Shown: positions 47,112 to 56,171 of the stretch, one piece after another
How the letters are laid out: each line of letters begins with the position of its first letter
Numbering within the stretch: the first letter of the stretch is position 1
From: Azonexaceae bacterium
Lineage (GTDB): Bacteria; Pseudomonadota; Gammaproteobacteria; Burkholderiales; Rhodocyclaceae
NCBI GenBank assembly: GCA_009469675.1
Contig: SSSZ01000077.1
Coordinates: 1 to 64,000 of the forward strand
Length of the DNA stretch: 64,000 bases
Direction: 5' to 3'
Made by a program: the position numbers and the translations under genes
Notes under the pieces: generated by a model
What the model was told of the DNA's origin: nothing
Database searches by the model: none
The model's input: only the letters and a program-made list of their open reading frames with translations

Positions 47112-49799
47112 ATGCCGAACAGCCACTACCTGAAAGCGCTTCTCGAACCGCAGTCCATCGCGGTCGTCGGCGCCTCCGAAAAAGCCGACGCGATCGGCAA
47201 CTTCATCCTCAAAAACCTGACGGCCGGCGGCTACAAGGGCAAGCTCTGGGCGGTCAATCCCAAATACCAGACTGTCCTCGGCCAACCTTGCGTCGCCGCC
47301 CTCGACAAGATCGGCGCCCGGGTCGATCTGGCCATCATCACCACGGCGCCCCGGACCATCGCGCCGATCATCGAGCAATGCGGCCGGGCCGGCATCCACC
47401 AGGCCATCGTCGTTTCCAACCTGGCCAACGCCGGGGCGGCCAGCGCCACCCTGGAGCGGCGCGTCCTCGATGCCGCCCGCAACCACGGTGTGCGCCTCCT
47501 GGGGGCCAAATCCCTGGGCATCATCCGCCCCCGCCTGCGGCTCAACGCCACCTTTACCGAAATCACCGCAGCCCCCGGCGACCTCGCCCTGGTCGCCCAG
47601 TCCGGCGCAATGTGCGCCGCCGTCCTCGACTGGGCGGCGATGAACCGCATCGGCATTTCCTCGGTGGTGGCCCTGGGCACGGCGATGGACGTCGATTTCG
47701 GCGAAATCCTCGATTATCTGGTCTACGACGACCAGACCCGCTACATCCTGCTCCACGTCGAGCGTATCCGCCATTCCCGCCGCTTCATGAGCGCCTTGCG
47801 CTCGGCGGCCCGGGTCAAACCGGTGATCCTCCTCAAGTCCGGCGGCGACGCCGATGTCGCCGGGGGCGACGACCCTTCCCGACAGCAGGCCGAATCGGGC
47901 GACAGCGTCTTCGACGCCGCCGTGCGCCGGGCCGGCGTCGTCCGGGTGCGCAGCATCAGCCAGTTGTTCTATGCCGCCAAGGCGCTGGCCTCGGGTTTCC
48001 ATCCCCGGGGCAACCGGCTCGCCATCCTCAGCAACGGCACCGGCCCAGGCGCCATGGCCGCCGACTGCGCCAGGGAACAGGGTGTCCCCCTGGCCCGCCT
48101 GGCCCCCGAATCGGTGACCGCCATGAAAGCCTTTCTGCCCCCCGACTGGGGCGGCGAGGTGCCCATCGACCTGGGCGGAGACGCCGATCCCGAGCGGTAT
48201 CGCCAGACCATCCTCGCCCTGGCCCGGGATACCGCGGTGGATGCCACCCTGGTCGTCCTTTCACCGCTGGCCATGGCCCAACCCGAGGCCGTCGCCAAGG
48301 GAATCGTCGAGATCGCCGCGAGCCAGCGCCTCACCCTGTGCTGCTGCTTCATGGGCGGGGAACAGATCGCGGCGGCCAGAAAAATCCTGGAGGATGCCGG
48401 AATTCCCGTCTTCCGCACACCGGATACGGTGATCGGCCTCTTTCACAACATCTCCAAGTATTACCGCAACCAGAAGCTTCTCCTGCAGGCCCCCAGCCCG
48501 AGCCAGAATTCCGGGCGCTCCGGAAGCGGCAGTGCCCGCGCCCTGGTCGAAGCCCTGCTCGGCGAAAAGCGCCGGGTGCTGTCGGCCATGGAAGCCAAAT
48601 CCCTGCTCCGCAGCTTCGGCATTCCGGTGGTTTCGACCATGGTGGCCCACAGCGCCACGGAAGCGATGTTCGTCGCCGAGCAGGTGGGGCTGCCCGTCAC
48701 CCTCAAGATCGATGCGCCCAACCTGCCCCACCGGCTGGAAGAAGGCGAGCGGCGGCAGAACGTCGGCAACACCGAATCGGTACGCAACGCCTTTCACGAT
48801 CTGGTCGACGCCCTGCGCCAAAGCCACCCCGATCTTCGAGTCAACGGCGTCACCGTCGAACCGTACCAGGTCCGCCCCCACGGCCGCGAACTGATGGTCG
48901 GCGTCTTGCACGACCCGGTTTTCGGTCCGGTCATTTCCTTCGGCGCCGGCGGCCACAATGTCGAAATCTTCCGCGACCGGGCCGTTTCGCTGCCGCCCCT
49001 CAACCGCTTTCTCGCCCGCGATCTCATCGACTCGACCCGGGTCGCCAAGACCCTGGAAGCCTTCCGCCAGTTTCCCGCCGCCGACCGCGACGCCCTGGAG
49101 GCGATTCTGCTCGCCGTCTCCAACCTGGTCTGCGAACTGCCATGGATTCGGGAACTCGAAATCAACCCATTGATCGTCGATGAAACCGGCGCCGTCGCCA
49201 CCGACGCCCGCATCGTCATCGACCAGGCCCTGGGTACCGGCATCGACCGCTACGGCCACATGGCCATCCACCCCTACCCGGCCCATCTTTGCCAGGAATG
49301 GCCGATGGGCGACGGCACGGTCATTGCCGTGCGCCCGGTGCGGCCCGAGGATGCAGCCCTGGAACAGGAATTCGTGCGCTCGATGTCGGAGGAATCGCGG
49401 CGCTACCGCTTCATGGATTCGACCCACGAACTGCCGCCCAACCTCATCGTCCGCTTTACCCAGGTGGATTACGACCGGGAGATGGCGCTGCTCGCCGTCA
49501 TCAACGAAGACGGGCGGGAAAAGGAGGTGGGCAACGCCCGCTACGCCCAGACCCCCGACGGGGAATCAGTCGAATTCGCCCTCGCCGTCGGCGACCGCTG
49601 GCAGAAATGCGGCCTCGGCCGCCGCCTGATGGGCGCCCTCATCGACTGCGCCCGCGCCAAGTCCTACCGCACCATGGTCGGCGACGTGCTGGCCGACAAC
49701 AAGAAGATGCTCGGGCTGATGAAGAACCTGGGATTCGCCATCCTTCCCCACCCGGAGGAAAACACCTTGAAACGCGTCGTCAAGGAACTGAACGGCTAA
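47112..49799 (+). CDS. Pat-type protein lysine acetyltransferase (NDP-forming acyl-CoA synthetase-like plus GNAT)
   Basis: An 895-residue protein with the E. coli PatZ/YfiQ layout. The CoA-binding and ligase-like domains of ADP-forming acyl-CoA synthetase cover about residues 1-480, an ATP-grasp domain about 490-700, and a C-terminal GNAT domain the last 165 residues (MGDGTVIAVRPVRPED, GLGRRLMGALID). The catalytic phospho-His of true synthetases, usually in an SHTG motif before ...D.VFDAAFRRAG, is absent (DPSRQQAESGDSVFDAA), so it should bind acetyl-CoA without making it. PatZ acetylates acetyl-CoA synthetase and other lysines. Repeat copy C follows the stop. Confidence 0.92.
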   Translation: MPNSHYLKALLEPQSIAVVGASEKADAIGNFILKNLTAGGYKGKLWAVNPKYQTVLGQPCVAALDKIGARVDLAIITTAPRTIAPIIEQCGRAGIHQAIVVSNLANAGAASATLERRVLDAARNHGVRLLGAKSLGIIRPRLRLNATFTEITAAPGDLALVAQSGAMCAAVLDWAAMNRIGISSVVALGTAMDVDFGEILDYLVYDDQTRYILLHVERIRHSRRFMSALRSAARVKPVILLKSGGDADVAGGDDPSRQQAESGDSVFDAAVRRAGVVRVRSISQLFYAAKALASGFHPRGNRLAILSNGTGPGAMAADCAREQGVPLARLAPESVTAMKAFLPPDWGGEVPIDLGGDADPERYRQTILALARDTAVDATLVVLSPLAMAQPEAVAKGIVEIAASQRLTLCCCFMGGEQIAAARKILEDAGIPVFRTPDTVIGLFHNISKYYRNQKLLLQAPSPSQNSGRSGSGSARALVEALLGEKRRVLSAMEAKSLLRSFGIPVVSTMVAHSATEAMFVAEQVGLPVTLKIDAPNLPHRLEEGERRQNVGNTESVRNAFHDLVDALRQSHPDLRVNGVTVEPYQVRPHGRELMVGVLHDPVFGPVISFGAGGHNVEIFRDRAVSLPPLNRFLARDLIDSTRVAKTLEAFRQFPAADRDALEAILLAVSNLVCELPWIRELEINPLIVDETGAVATDARIVIDQALGTGIDRYGHMAIHPYPAHLCQEWPMGDGTVIAVRPVRPEDAALEQEFVRSMSEESRRYRFMDSTHELPPNLIVRFTQVDYDREMALLAVINEDGREKEVGNARYAQTPDGESVEFALAVGDRWQKCGLGRRLMGALIDCARAKSYRTMVGDVLADNKKMLGLMKNLGFAILPHPEENTLKRVVKELNG

Positions 49800-49900
49800 G
49801 ACCGATTCGCTTCAAACCAATCCCTTGTCGACTTCGCCTTGCGGTGCTACAGCACGGTCTTCGGCCCGTCTTCGCGTCCCGCTTTGAAAGCGGATTGGTA
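49800..49900 (-). repeat. Dispersed palindromic intergenic repeat, copy C (inverted)
   Basis: A 101-bp element beginning at the base after the acetyltransferase stop. Its reverse complement aligns with copies A and B, with a one-base gap. It has the same left end context as copy A (GGCTAAGACCGATTCGC) although the bodies are opposite in orientation, which the palindromic ends allow. Confidence 0.85.
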
Positions 49901-49901
49901 A

Positions 49902-49927
49902 AAGCCCCCCGGCGCGCCGGGGGGCTT
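49902..49927. terminator. Bidirectional terminator hairpin
   Basis: A perfect palindrome, AAGCCCCCC-GGCGCGCC-GGGGGGCTT, one base after repeat copy C. It separates two convergent genes. On the minus strand it ends CTTTTACC, on the plus strand CTTGG, so it should work best for the minus-strand gene. Confidence 0.75.
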
Positions 49928-49941
49928 GGCCGCGCCCCCGG

Positions 49942-50523
49942 TCACGCCTTGGGCAGCCGCCCCATGAGATAAAACTCGTCGTTGGGCCGCAGGTTCATGG
50001 TGCTCGCCAGCCGGTTGGACATGGCGAAAAAGGCGCTGATGGCACCGATATCCCAGATGTCATCCGAAGAAAAGCCGTGCTCCCGCAGCCTGGCGAAATC
50101 GGCTTCGTCCACCGCCGCCGAATCGGCGCACACCTTGAGGGCGTAGTCGAGCATGGCGCGCTGGCGGGGGGTGAGGTCGGCCTTGCGGTAGTTGACCGCC
50201 ACCTGGTCGGCGATCTGCGGGTTCCTGGCGCGGATGCGCAGGACAGCCCCGTGGGCGACCACGCAGTAGGGGCACTGGTTGGCGCCGCTGGTGGCGACGA
50301 CGATCATTTCCCGCTCCGCCTTGGAAAGACCGCCCTCCTTTTCCATCAAGGCGTCGTGGTAGGCGAAGAAGGCGCGGAATTCCGCCGGCCGGGCGGCCAG
50401 GGCGAGAAAAACGTTGGGCACGAAACCGGCCTTTTCCTGGACGGCGAGGATGGCCTCGCGCACGTCGTCGGGCAGGTCGGCCAGGGCGGGCACCGGGAAG
50501 CGGCTGATGGTCGATGGGTTCAT
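49942..50523 (-). CDS. AhpD-like peroxidase-related protein (carboxymuconolactone decarboxylase family)
   Basis: A 193-residue CMD/AhpD-fold protein. The redox motif is CPYCVVAHG (CXXC plus His), with EREMIVVATSGAN before it and a helical C-terminus (IGAISAFFAMSNRLA). The start at MNPSTISRF has AAGGAGGA 8 bases upstream. It follows the AcuI-like gene by 13 bases, so both are probably repressed by the TetR gene upstream. Confidence 0.88.
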   Translation of the reverse strand: MNPSTISRFPVPALADLPDDVREAILAVQEKAGFVPNVFLALAARPAEFRAFFAYHDALMEKEGGLSKAEREMIVVATSGANQCPYCVVAHGAVLRIRARNPQIADQVAVNYRKADLTPRQRAMLDYALKVCADSAAVDEADFARLREHGFSSDDIWDIGAISAFFAMSNRLASTMNLRPNDEFYLMGRLPKA

Positions 50524-50536
50524 GGCAGTTTCCTCC

Positions 50537-51520
50537 TTATCGATTGACATCCACCACCACCCGGCCGCGCACCCGGCCAGCGATCAGTTCGCCCGCCTTG
50601 GCGACGGCTTCCGAAAGGCCGATTTCGCAGGTCATCCGCGCCAGCTTGGTGACCTCCAAGTCGCGTCCCAAGCGCTGCCAGGCCGCCAGACGTTCCGGCA
50701 CGGGGCAGTAGACGCTGTCGATGCCCGCCAGCGTGACCCCACGCAGGATGAAGGGCGCCACCGAGGCCGGCAGATCCATGCCCTGGGCCAGGCCGCAGGC
50801 CGTGACGACGCCGCGATAGCGGGTGCTGGCGCAAACATTGGCCAGGGTATGGCTGCCCACCGTATCGACGGCGCCGGCCCAGCGCTCCCGCGCCAGGGGC
50901 TTGCCCGGAGCCGAGAGGGTAGCGCGGTCGATGACTTCGACGGCGCCTAGTTCCTTGAGATAGTCGCCCTCCTCCACCCGGCCCGTGGACGCCACGACGC
51001 GATAGCCCAGCTTGGCGAGAACCGCCACCGCCACGCTGCCGACGCCGCCGGCGGCGCCGGTGACGAGGATTTCTCCCTGGTCCGGGGTGACGCCGTGCTT
51101 TTCCAGAGCCAGGACGCAGAGCATGGCGGTGTAGCCGGCGGTACCGATGGCCATGGCCTGGGCCGGCGTGAAGGCGGCGGGCAGCGGCACCAGCCAGTCG
51201 CCCTTGAGTCGCGCCCGCTGGGCCAGCCCGCCCCAATGGACCTCACCAACGCCCCAGCCGTTCAACAGTACTGCATCGCCCGCCTTGAAACCGGGATGGC
51301 TGCTGGCTTCCACCGTACCGGCCAGGTCGATCCCGGGAACCATGGGAAAGCTGCGGACCACCGGCCCCTTGCCGGTAATCGCCAGGCCATCCTTGTAATT
51401 GAGGGTGGAATAGGCCACCCGCACGGTGACGTCGCCCTCGGGCAGGCGGTCGTCTTCCAGTTCAGCGATCCCGGCGCGATAGCCGGCAGCGTCCTTGTCG
51501 ATCAGTAGGGCCTTGAACAT
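50537..51520 (-). CDS. acuI: Acrylyl-CoA reductase / YhdH-type quinone oxidoreductase (AcuI-like)
   Basis: A 327-residue MDR-family oxidoreductase of the YhdH/AcuI group: [40 protein letters not shown], and the NADPH-binding [16 protein letters not shown]. AcuI reduces acrylyl-CoA to propionyl-CoA; an acrylate or electrophile-detoxifying role is expected. It lies between a TetR gene and an AhpD-like gene, all on one strand. Confidence 0.88.
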   Translation of the reverse strand: MFKALLIDKDAAGYRAGIAELEDDRLPEGDVTVRVAYSTLNYKDGLAITGKGPVVRSFPMVPGIDLAGTVEASSHPGFKAGDAVLLNGWGVGEVHWGGLAQRARLKGDWLVPLPAAFTPAQAMAIGTAGYTAMLCVLALEKHGVTPDQGEILVTGAAGGVGSVAVAVLAKLGYRVVASTGRVEEGDYLKELGAVEVIDRATLSAPGKPLARERWAGAVDTVGSHTLANVCASTRYRGVVTACGLAQGMDLPASVAPFILRGVTLAGIDSVYCPVPERLAAWQRLGRDLEVTKLARMTCEIGLSEAVAKAGELIAGRVRGRVVVDVNR

Positions 51521-51566
51521 AGCGTTCTCCAGAATGCGGACTCGTCGTCCGGAGATGAAAAAATCT

Positions 51567-52202
51567 TCAGCGGGGCAGGCCGGCGAAGAACATTTCGGCA
51601 AACAGGTCGATGGGGGCGTTGCTGCGCACCAGCTTGGCCCGCAGGACAGCCCCCTCCCAACCCACCCAGAAATAATCGGCAAGCCGCCGGCAGTCGGCTT
51701 CCGGCGCAATTTCACCGGCCGCCCTGGCCGCTTCGAGACAGGTTGCCAGGCGGTTTCTCCAGTCGCCCAGGGTGGCTTCCAGACGATCGCGAAAGCCGTC
51801 ATGGGTTGCCCCCAGCTCCTGCCCCAGATTGCCAACCAGGCAGCCCCGCCGGAATTCGTAGCGGGCCATGCCGGCCTTGGCATCGGCGACAAAGGCAGCG
51901 AGGCGGGCAAGGGGCGCCAGGGTTTCGTCGAGCAGCCAGCGGTCGAGTTTCCTGGCGAAATAGGCGCGGTAGTTGTCGATCACCGCATAACCGAAGGCCT
52001 CCTTGCTTTCGAAGTAATGATAGAAGGAACCCTTGGGTACCCCCAGGCCCTTGAGCAGGCGATCGATGCCGGTACTGACGAAACCCTGCTCGGTGAGCAG
52101 TTCGGTACCCGCCCGCACCAGGGCGGCGCGGGTGTCGCGCTGGGCCGCGCCGTCAGCGGGTGGGCGGCCGCGCCGGCGGGGCGTTGGGGGGGATCGATGC
52201 AT
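51567..52202 (-). CDS. TetR-family regulator (AcuR/NemR-like)
   Basis: A 211-residue TetR repressor. The helix-turn-helix is in [28 protein letters not shown], here landmarks [11 protein letters not shown], after a basic Pro-rich N-terminus. The C-terminal ligand domain belongs to the TetR_C group seen in AcuR and NemR. It is first in the unit with the AcuI- and AhpD-like genes. The palindrome at 52451-52469 is its likely operator, though it is about 250 bases before the ATG, implying a long leader or another start. Confidence 0.85.
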   Translation of the reverse strand: MHRSPPTPRRRGRPPADGAAQRDTRAALVRAGTELLTEQGFVSTGIDRLLKGLGVPKGSFYHYFESKEAFGYAVIDNYRAYFARKLDRWLLDETLAPLARLAAFVADAKAGMARYEFRRGCLVGNLGQELGATHDGFRDRLEATLGDWRNRLATCLEAARAAGEIAPEADCRRLADYFWVGWEGAVLRAKLVRSNAPIDLFAEMFFAGLPR

Positions 52203-52519
52203 CGGGGCGCTAGTCCTAGAACCCGCCGAAGGCCGCACCGGATGGTGCGGTTGGGCCGGTTTCCGGCACCCAGCGACGTTGCGCCCGGCCCGGGCCGGCA
52301 AGGTGGAGCGCCCCAGCCGGCGGCCTGCCCGGCCGGGCGGCCGGGGGCATAGCGGATTCACCAATCAGGTGACCCGCTGCCAGGGTGAACAGGCTGGTAT
52401 TCATGGGGCTTTCACGGCGTAGACACGCGGTCGATTGAGGTTGCCAGGATAATAGACCGGTCGTCTATTTAAATCAATCGGGACCGGCCCGGCCGGATTT
52501 CTTGCCAGGCCGGCGCCCG
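52203..52519. other. 317-base gap upstream of the TetR gene
   Basis: No gene is supported. The right part holds the TetR operator in an AT-rich stretch (52445-52485); the left part is GC-rich leader sequence. Confidence 0.4.
52451..52469. promoter_or_regulatory. Putative TetR operator
   Basis: AATAGAC-CGGTC-GTCTATT is a 19-bp palindrome with 7-base arms, containing the TAGACCG core known from NemR/AcuR-type operators. It lies in the only AT-rich stretch between the TetR gene and terC. Confidence 0.7.
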
Positions 52520-53473
52520 TCAAGCCTGGCGCCGCCGCGTCTTGAGCAGGCTGAGTCCGACCGCCCCGGCCAGAATGACCCCCACCACGGCGAGGGAGAC
52601 CGGAAGCGGAATGGGGCAGAAATCGACGACCAGCATCTTGCCGCCGATGAAGACCAGGATCAGGGCCAGCCCGTATTTGAGGTAGGCAAAGCGATCGGCG
52701 ACGTCGACCAGGAGAAAATACATGGCCCGCAGACCGAGGATGGCGAAGATGTTGGAAGTCAGGACGATGAAGGGGTCGCCGGTGACGGCGAAGATGGCCG
52801 GGATGCTATCGACGGCGAAAATGACGTCGCTGACCTCGACCAGCACCAGGACCAGGAGAAGCGGCGTGGCATAAAGCAGCCCGCCGCGCCGGACGAGAAA
52901 GCGTTCGCCCTCGAGGGCCGGGGTAATCCGCAGGTGCCGGCGCATCCATTTGACCAGCGGATTGTCGGCCAGATCGGGACGTTCCTCGGCGAACCACAGC
53001 ATCTTGACCCCGGTGACCAGAAGGAAGGTGCCAAAGAGATAGAGCACCCAGTGGAACTGGGCGATCAGCCAGGCCCCGGCGAAGACCAGTACGGTCCGCA
53101 GGACGATGGCGCCGAGCACACCGTAGAGCAGAACTCGACGCTGCAGTTCGACCGGCACGGCAAAGAACCCGAAGATCATCAGCCAGACGAAGACATTGTC
53201 CACCGCCAGGGATTTTTCGATGACATAGCCCGTCAGAAATTCCAGGGCCTTGGCGTTGGCGACCGCACGCCCGGCAGCGCCGTCCAGGTAGTACCACAGT
53301 GCGGCGCTAAACAGCAGCGCCACGCTCACCCACACCGCCGACCAGCCGGCGGCTTCCTTGATCGACACGCGGCGCTCGCCGCCCCCTTTCAGCACCAGCA
53401 GATCCACCGCCAGCATGACCACGACAACGGCGAAAAACCCGCCCCACAGCCACCAGCTTCCAATTGATTCCAC
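52520..53473 (-). CDS. alx: TerC/Alx-family manganese exporter
   Basis: A 317-residue TerC-family inner-membrane protein with about eight or nine helices. The family signatures [19 protein letters not shown] and [19 protein letters not shown] contain the acidic residues of the metal path. The GTG at 53471-53473 is used because GGAGG lies 5-6 bases upstream and it yields the family start [10 protein letters not shown]; an ATG 9 codons earlier overlaps the Shine-Dalgarno. A yybP-ykoY riboswitch precedes it, fitting a Mn(II) efflux role as for E. coli Alx and MntP. Confidence 0.93.
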   Translation of the reverse strand: MESIGSWWLWGGFFAVVVVMLAVDLLVLKGGGERRVSIKEAAGWSAVWVSVALLFSAALWYYLDGAAGRAVANAKALEFLTGYVIEKSLAVDNVFVWLMIFGFFAVPVELQRRVLLYGVLGAIVLRTVLVFAGAWLIAQFHWVLYLFGTFLLVTGVKMLWFAEERPDLADNPLVKWMRRHLRITPALEGERFLVRRGGLLYATPLLLVLVLVEVSDVIFAVDSIPAIFAVTGDPFIVLTSNIFAILGLRAMYFLLVDVADRFAYLKYGLALILVFIGGKMLVVDFCPIPLPVSLAVVGVILAGAVGLSLLKTRRRQA

Positions 53474-53497
53474 GATATCCTCCGGGCAAAAAGCAAA

Positions 53498-53530
53498 CAA
53501 AAACGGCCTTGTCCGAAAGACGAAGGCCGT
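53498..53530 (-). terminator. Riboswitch expression-platform terminator
   Basis: On the minus strand ACGGCCTT (53523-53530) pairs with AAGGCCGT (53503-53510), followed by TTTTTGTTTGCTTTTTG. It lies between the aptamer and the terC Shine-Dalgarno, so the switch probably works by premature termination. Confidence 0.82.
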
Positions 53531-53534
53531 GATT

Positions 53535-53672
53535 GGTTTTTCGACCGTGCAACGCCATCGCCCTTCGGCGAGGTCTTGCTTGCAACGGTCGGTTGCCCGG
53601 ACACCGGGTGATTCCGAAGAATCGAGCCGTGATGACGATGTGCCGGCGAGAAGCTACTCCCCTCAAGCGCTG
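53535..53672 (-). ncRNA. yybP-ykoY manganese riboswitch
   Basis: The minus-strand leader of terC contains the conserved yybP-ykoY pieces in order: GGGGAGTAGC (about 53653-53662), CATCGTCATCACGGC (53626-53640), the GGGCAACCG segment and a pairing arm GCCGAAGGGC near 53564. A long helix CGACCGTTGCA/TGCACGGTCG closes the 3' part. This family senses Mn(II) and controls exporters such as Alx/TerC and MntP. The borders are approximate. Confidence 0.9.
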
Positions 53673-53759
53673 ATTATGAACTGCCGAGCGCCGATGTCAA
53701 CTTTCCTGCGGCGACGGTGCAAATTCCCCCTGCCGGCAAGCCGGGGAAAAACCATGCGC

Positions 53760-54656
53760 CTAGAGTCCCCTTGCCCAGGCCGGCCGCAGGTGGGCGGTCT
53801 GGGGAGCAACGATGGCCCGGCGCACTTCTTCCAGCAGCCGGGCCTTGTCAGCGCCGAGGGTGCCCTTGAGAACGAGCCAGTTGGAGGCGTGGTCACTACG
53901 AAACACCGTCCGGTGCAGTTCCAGGCCCTCCAGGAAGTGTTCCATCTCGACGAACAGTTCCTGTTGCGACAGCGGTTCCCAGCCGGGAAAACCGGCCCGC
54001 AGGCGCGCCTCGCCCTGGGGAAAACTGACCACCAGGGTGGCCGCGTATTCCGGCTGGGTGGCGTTGAGAAGCCGGGCCGACTGTTCGGCATGTTGCCGGC
54101 TCAAGGCTTTCCCTCCCAGACCGTTGAGAATCATCACCGACCGCCTGATCCCGGCACTGCCGAGTTTTTCCAGGGCGGCGAGGGTCGAGGCGAAGGTCTC
54201 TCCCTTGTTCACCCGGGCCAGGACGTCGTCGTCTCCGGATTCCGCACCGACATAAACCAGCGACAGGCCGGCCGCTGCCAGATCCTGGATTTCCGCCGGC
54301 GATTTCTTCTGCAGATTGCGGGGCAAGCAGTAGCTTGCGATGCGCCGCACGCCCGGCAGGTGTTCGTGAATCGCCGCCAAAACTGCCAGCAGGCGGCGGG
54401 TCGGCAAGACCGTGGCGTCCCCGTCGGCGAGAAAGACGCGGCGGATGCCGGAGCCGAAACGCTCACCGCAACGGCGAATGCTGTCGAGGATTTCGGCTTC
54501 GTCCCGGGCACGGAAGCGCTTTTCCGGAGCCGTATACATATCGCAGAAGGTGCAGCGGTTCCAGGAACAGCCGTCGGTTACCGGCAGGATCAGGGACTGG
54601 GCTTCGCTGGGGGGGCGAAATACGGGTTCGACGTAGCGGATAGGCAGGGAATGCAA
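53760..54656 (-). CDS. Radical SAM protein
   Basis: A 298-residue radical SAM enzyme with cluster motif CSWNRCTFC, the CX4CX2C variant, then DMYTAPEKRFR. SAM-binding elements are VFLADGDAT and VYVGAESGDD. A TTG start at 54654-54656 is chosen because AGGAG lies 7 bases upstream and the protein then begins at the conserved HSLPIRYVEPVFRPP; the much longer open frame lacks a signal. The function is unknown; its relatives resemble Elp3/HemN-like proteins of uncertain substrate. Confidence 0.85.
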   Translation of the reverse strand: MHSLPIRYVEPVFRPPSEAQSLILPVTDGCSWNRCTFCDMYTAPEKRFRARDEAEILDSIRRCGERFGSGIRRVFLADGDATVLPTRRLLAVLAAIHEHLPGVRRIASYCLPRNLQKKSPAEIQDLAAAGLSLVYVGAESGDDDVLARVNKGETFASTLAALEKLGSAGIRRSVMILNGLGGKALSRQHAEQSARLLNATQPEYAATLVVSFPQGEARLRAGFPGWEPLSQQELFVEMEHFLEGLELHRTVFRSDHASNWLVLKGTLGADKARLLEEVRRAIVAPQTAHLRPAWARGL

Positions 54657-54724
54657 AGTAATTCTCCTGGGGTGTTCTGCCCCCCTCGGCAGCACCGGGC
54701 CGGAGGACGACGGCGCCGGCCCGG

Positions 54725-55282
54725 TCAGGGAAAGAGGTCGCCGGGAGCGAGTTCCCGCAGCAACGGTGCAGCGCCGTCCTTGGCGGAAAGCGTCGGCGCG
54801 TCGTCGAAGGGCCATGCGACCGCCACCTGGGGATCGTTCCAGGCCAAGGCCCGCTCGTGTTCTGGGGAATAATAGTCGGTGGTCTTGTAGAGAAAATCAG
54901 CGCTCTCGGTGAGCGTCACGAAACCATGGGCGAACCCGGGGGGAATCCACATCTGCCGGTGGTTCTCAGCGGAGAGCACGGTGCCGACCCAACGGCCGAA
55001 CGAGGGCGAACTTTGCCGCAGGTCGACAGCGACGTCGAACACCGTCCCGGCGACGACCCGAACCAGTTTGCCCTGGGCCCTGGGGGACAGCTGATAATGC
55101 AGACCCCGCAGCACGCCGCGGGCCGAACGGGAATGGTTGTCCTGGACGAAAGCCGTTGCCACTCCCGTCGCCGCGAAAAACGCCCCGGCATTGAAGCTTT
55201 CGAGGAAGAAGCCGCGCTCGTCGCCGAAGACCTTCGGTTCCAGCACCATCACCTCGGGAATGGTCAATGGCCGTGCCTGCAT
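54725..55282 (-). CDS. rfbC: dTDP-4-dehydrorhamnose 3,5-epimerase
   Basis: A 185-residue RmlC cupin. Catalytic motifs are FVQDNHSRSARGVLRGLHYQ, with the active-site His in GLHYQ, and VTLTESADFLYKTTDYY. It epimerises dTDP-4-keto-6-deoxyglucose in dTDP-L-rhamnose synthesis. It is the last gene of rfbB-rfbA-rfbC, with a 7-base gap to rfbA. Confidence 0.96.
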   Translation of the reverse strand: MQARPLTIPEVMVLEPKVFGDERGFFLESFNAGAFFAATGVATAFVQDNHSRSARGVLRGLHYQLSPRAQGKLVRVVAGTVFDVAVDLRQSSPSFGRWVGTVLSAENHRQMWIPPGFAHGFVTLTESADFLYKTTDYYSPEHERALAWNDPQVAVAWPFDDAPTLSAKDGAAPLLRELAPGDLFP

Positions 55283-55289
55283 ACCGTCC

Positions 55290-56171
55290 TCAAAACGCCT
55301 TGCTGTGCAATAGGGCCGCCAAATATTGCCCGTAGCCGTTTTTTGCCAGGGCCGCCGCCAGGGCCGCCATCTGCCCGTCGTCGATCCAGCCCTGGCGCCA
55401 GGCGATCTCCTCCGGGCAGGCGACTTTGAGACCTTGGCGTTTCTCCAGGGTGGCGATGAATTGCGAAGCTTCCAGCATTGACTCGTGGGTTCCCGTGTCG
55501 AGCCAGGCGTACCCGCGCCCCATGATCTCCACCGACAGGTCACCCCGCTCCAGGTAAAGGCGATTGAGATCGGTGATTTCCAGTTCGCCCCGGGGCGAAG
55601 GTTTGAGGCTGCGGGCCAGGGATACGACGTCGGCGTCGTAAAAGTAAAGGCCTGTCACCGCATAGTTGGAACGGGGTTGCCGGGGCTTCTCGATGATGTT
55701 GGCCACACGTCCACCCTGATCGAACTCGACCACGCCATACCGTTCAGGGTTGTTCACATGGTAGGCAAAGATCGTCGCACCAACCGGAAGGGCTGCCGCC
55801 TTCGCCAGCAAATGATGAAAATCATGCCCGTAGAAGATATTGTCGCCCAGCACCAGGGCGCAGTGATCGCCGCCCAGGAAAGAAGCCCCGATGAGAAATG
55901 CCTGGGCCAGCCCGTCCGGCGACGGCTGGACCGCATACTCCAGGTTGATCCCCCATCGGCTGCCGTCTCCCAGCAACTGCTCGAAACGCGGCGTATCCTG
56001 GGGGGTCGAGATCACCAGGACGTCGCGAATTCCCGCCAGCATCAGGGTGCTGAGGGGGTAATAGATCATCGGTTTGTCGAAAATTGGCAGGAGTTGCTTC
56101 GATACCGACAAGGTAGCCGGATGCAGGCGGGTACCGGCGCCGCCCGCCAGAATGATGCCCTTGCGCGTCAT
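55290..56171 (-). CDS. rfbA: Glucose-1-phosphate thymidylyltransferase
   Basis: A 293-residue RmlA that makes dTDP-glucose. The nucleotide motif [16 protein letters not shown], then [25 protein letters not shown], and LGDNIFYG are complete. It overlaps the rfbB stop by 4 bases, so translation is coupled. Confidence 0.97.
   Translation of the reverse strand: MTRKGIILAGGAGTRLHPATLSVSKQLLPIFDKPMIYYPLSTLMLAGIRDVLVISTPQDTPRFEQLLGDGSRWGINLEYAVQPSPDGLAQAFLIGASFLGGDHCALVLGDNIFYGHDFHHLLAKAAALPVGATIFAYHVNNPERYGVVEFDQGGRVANIIEKPRQPRSNYAVTGLYFYDADVVSLARSLKPSPRGELEITDLNRLYLERGDLSVEIMGRGYAWLDTGTHESMLEASQFIATLEKRQGLKVACPEEIAWRQGWIDDGQMAALAAALAKNGYGQYLAALLHSKAF

Noticed and set aside
52216..52404. A 62-codon minus-strand frame starting MNTSLFTLAAGHLIG between the TetR gene and its operator
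   Set aside because: No convincing Shine-Dalgarno, and the second half is Pro/Ala/Gly-rich sequence typical of random GC-rich frames. It could be a leader peptide but the evidence is too thin.
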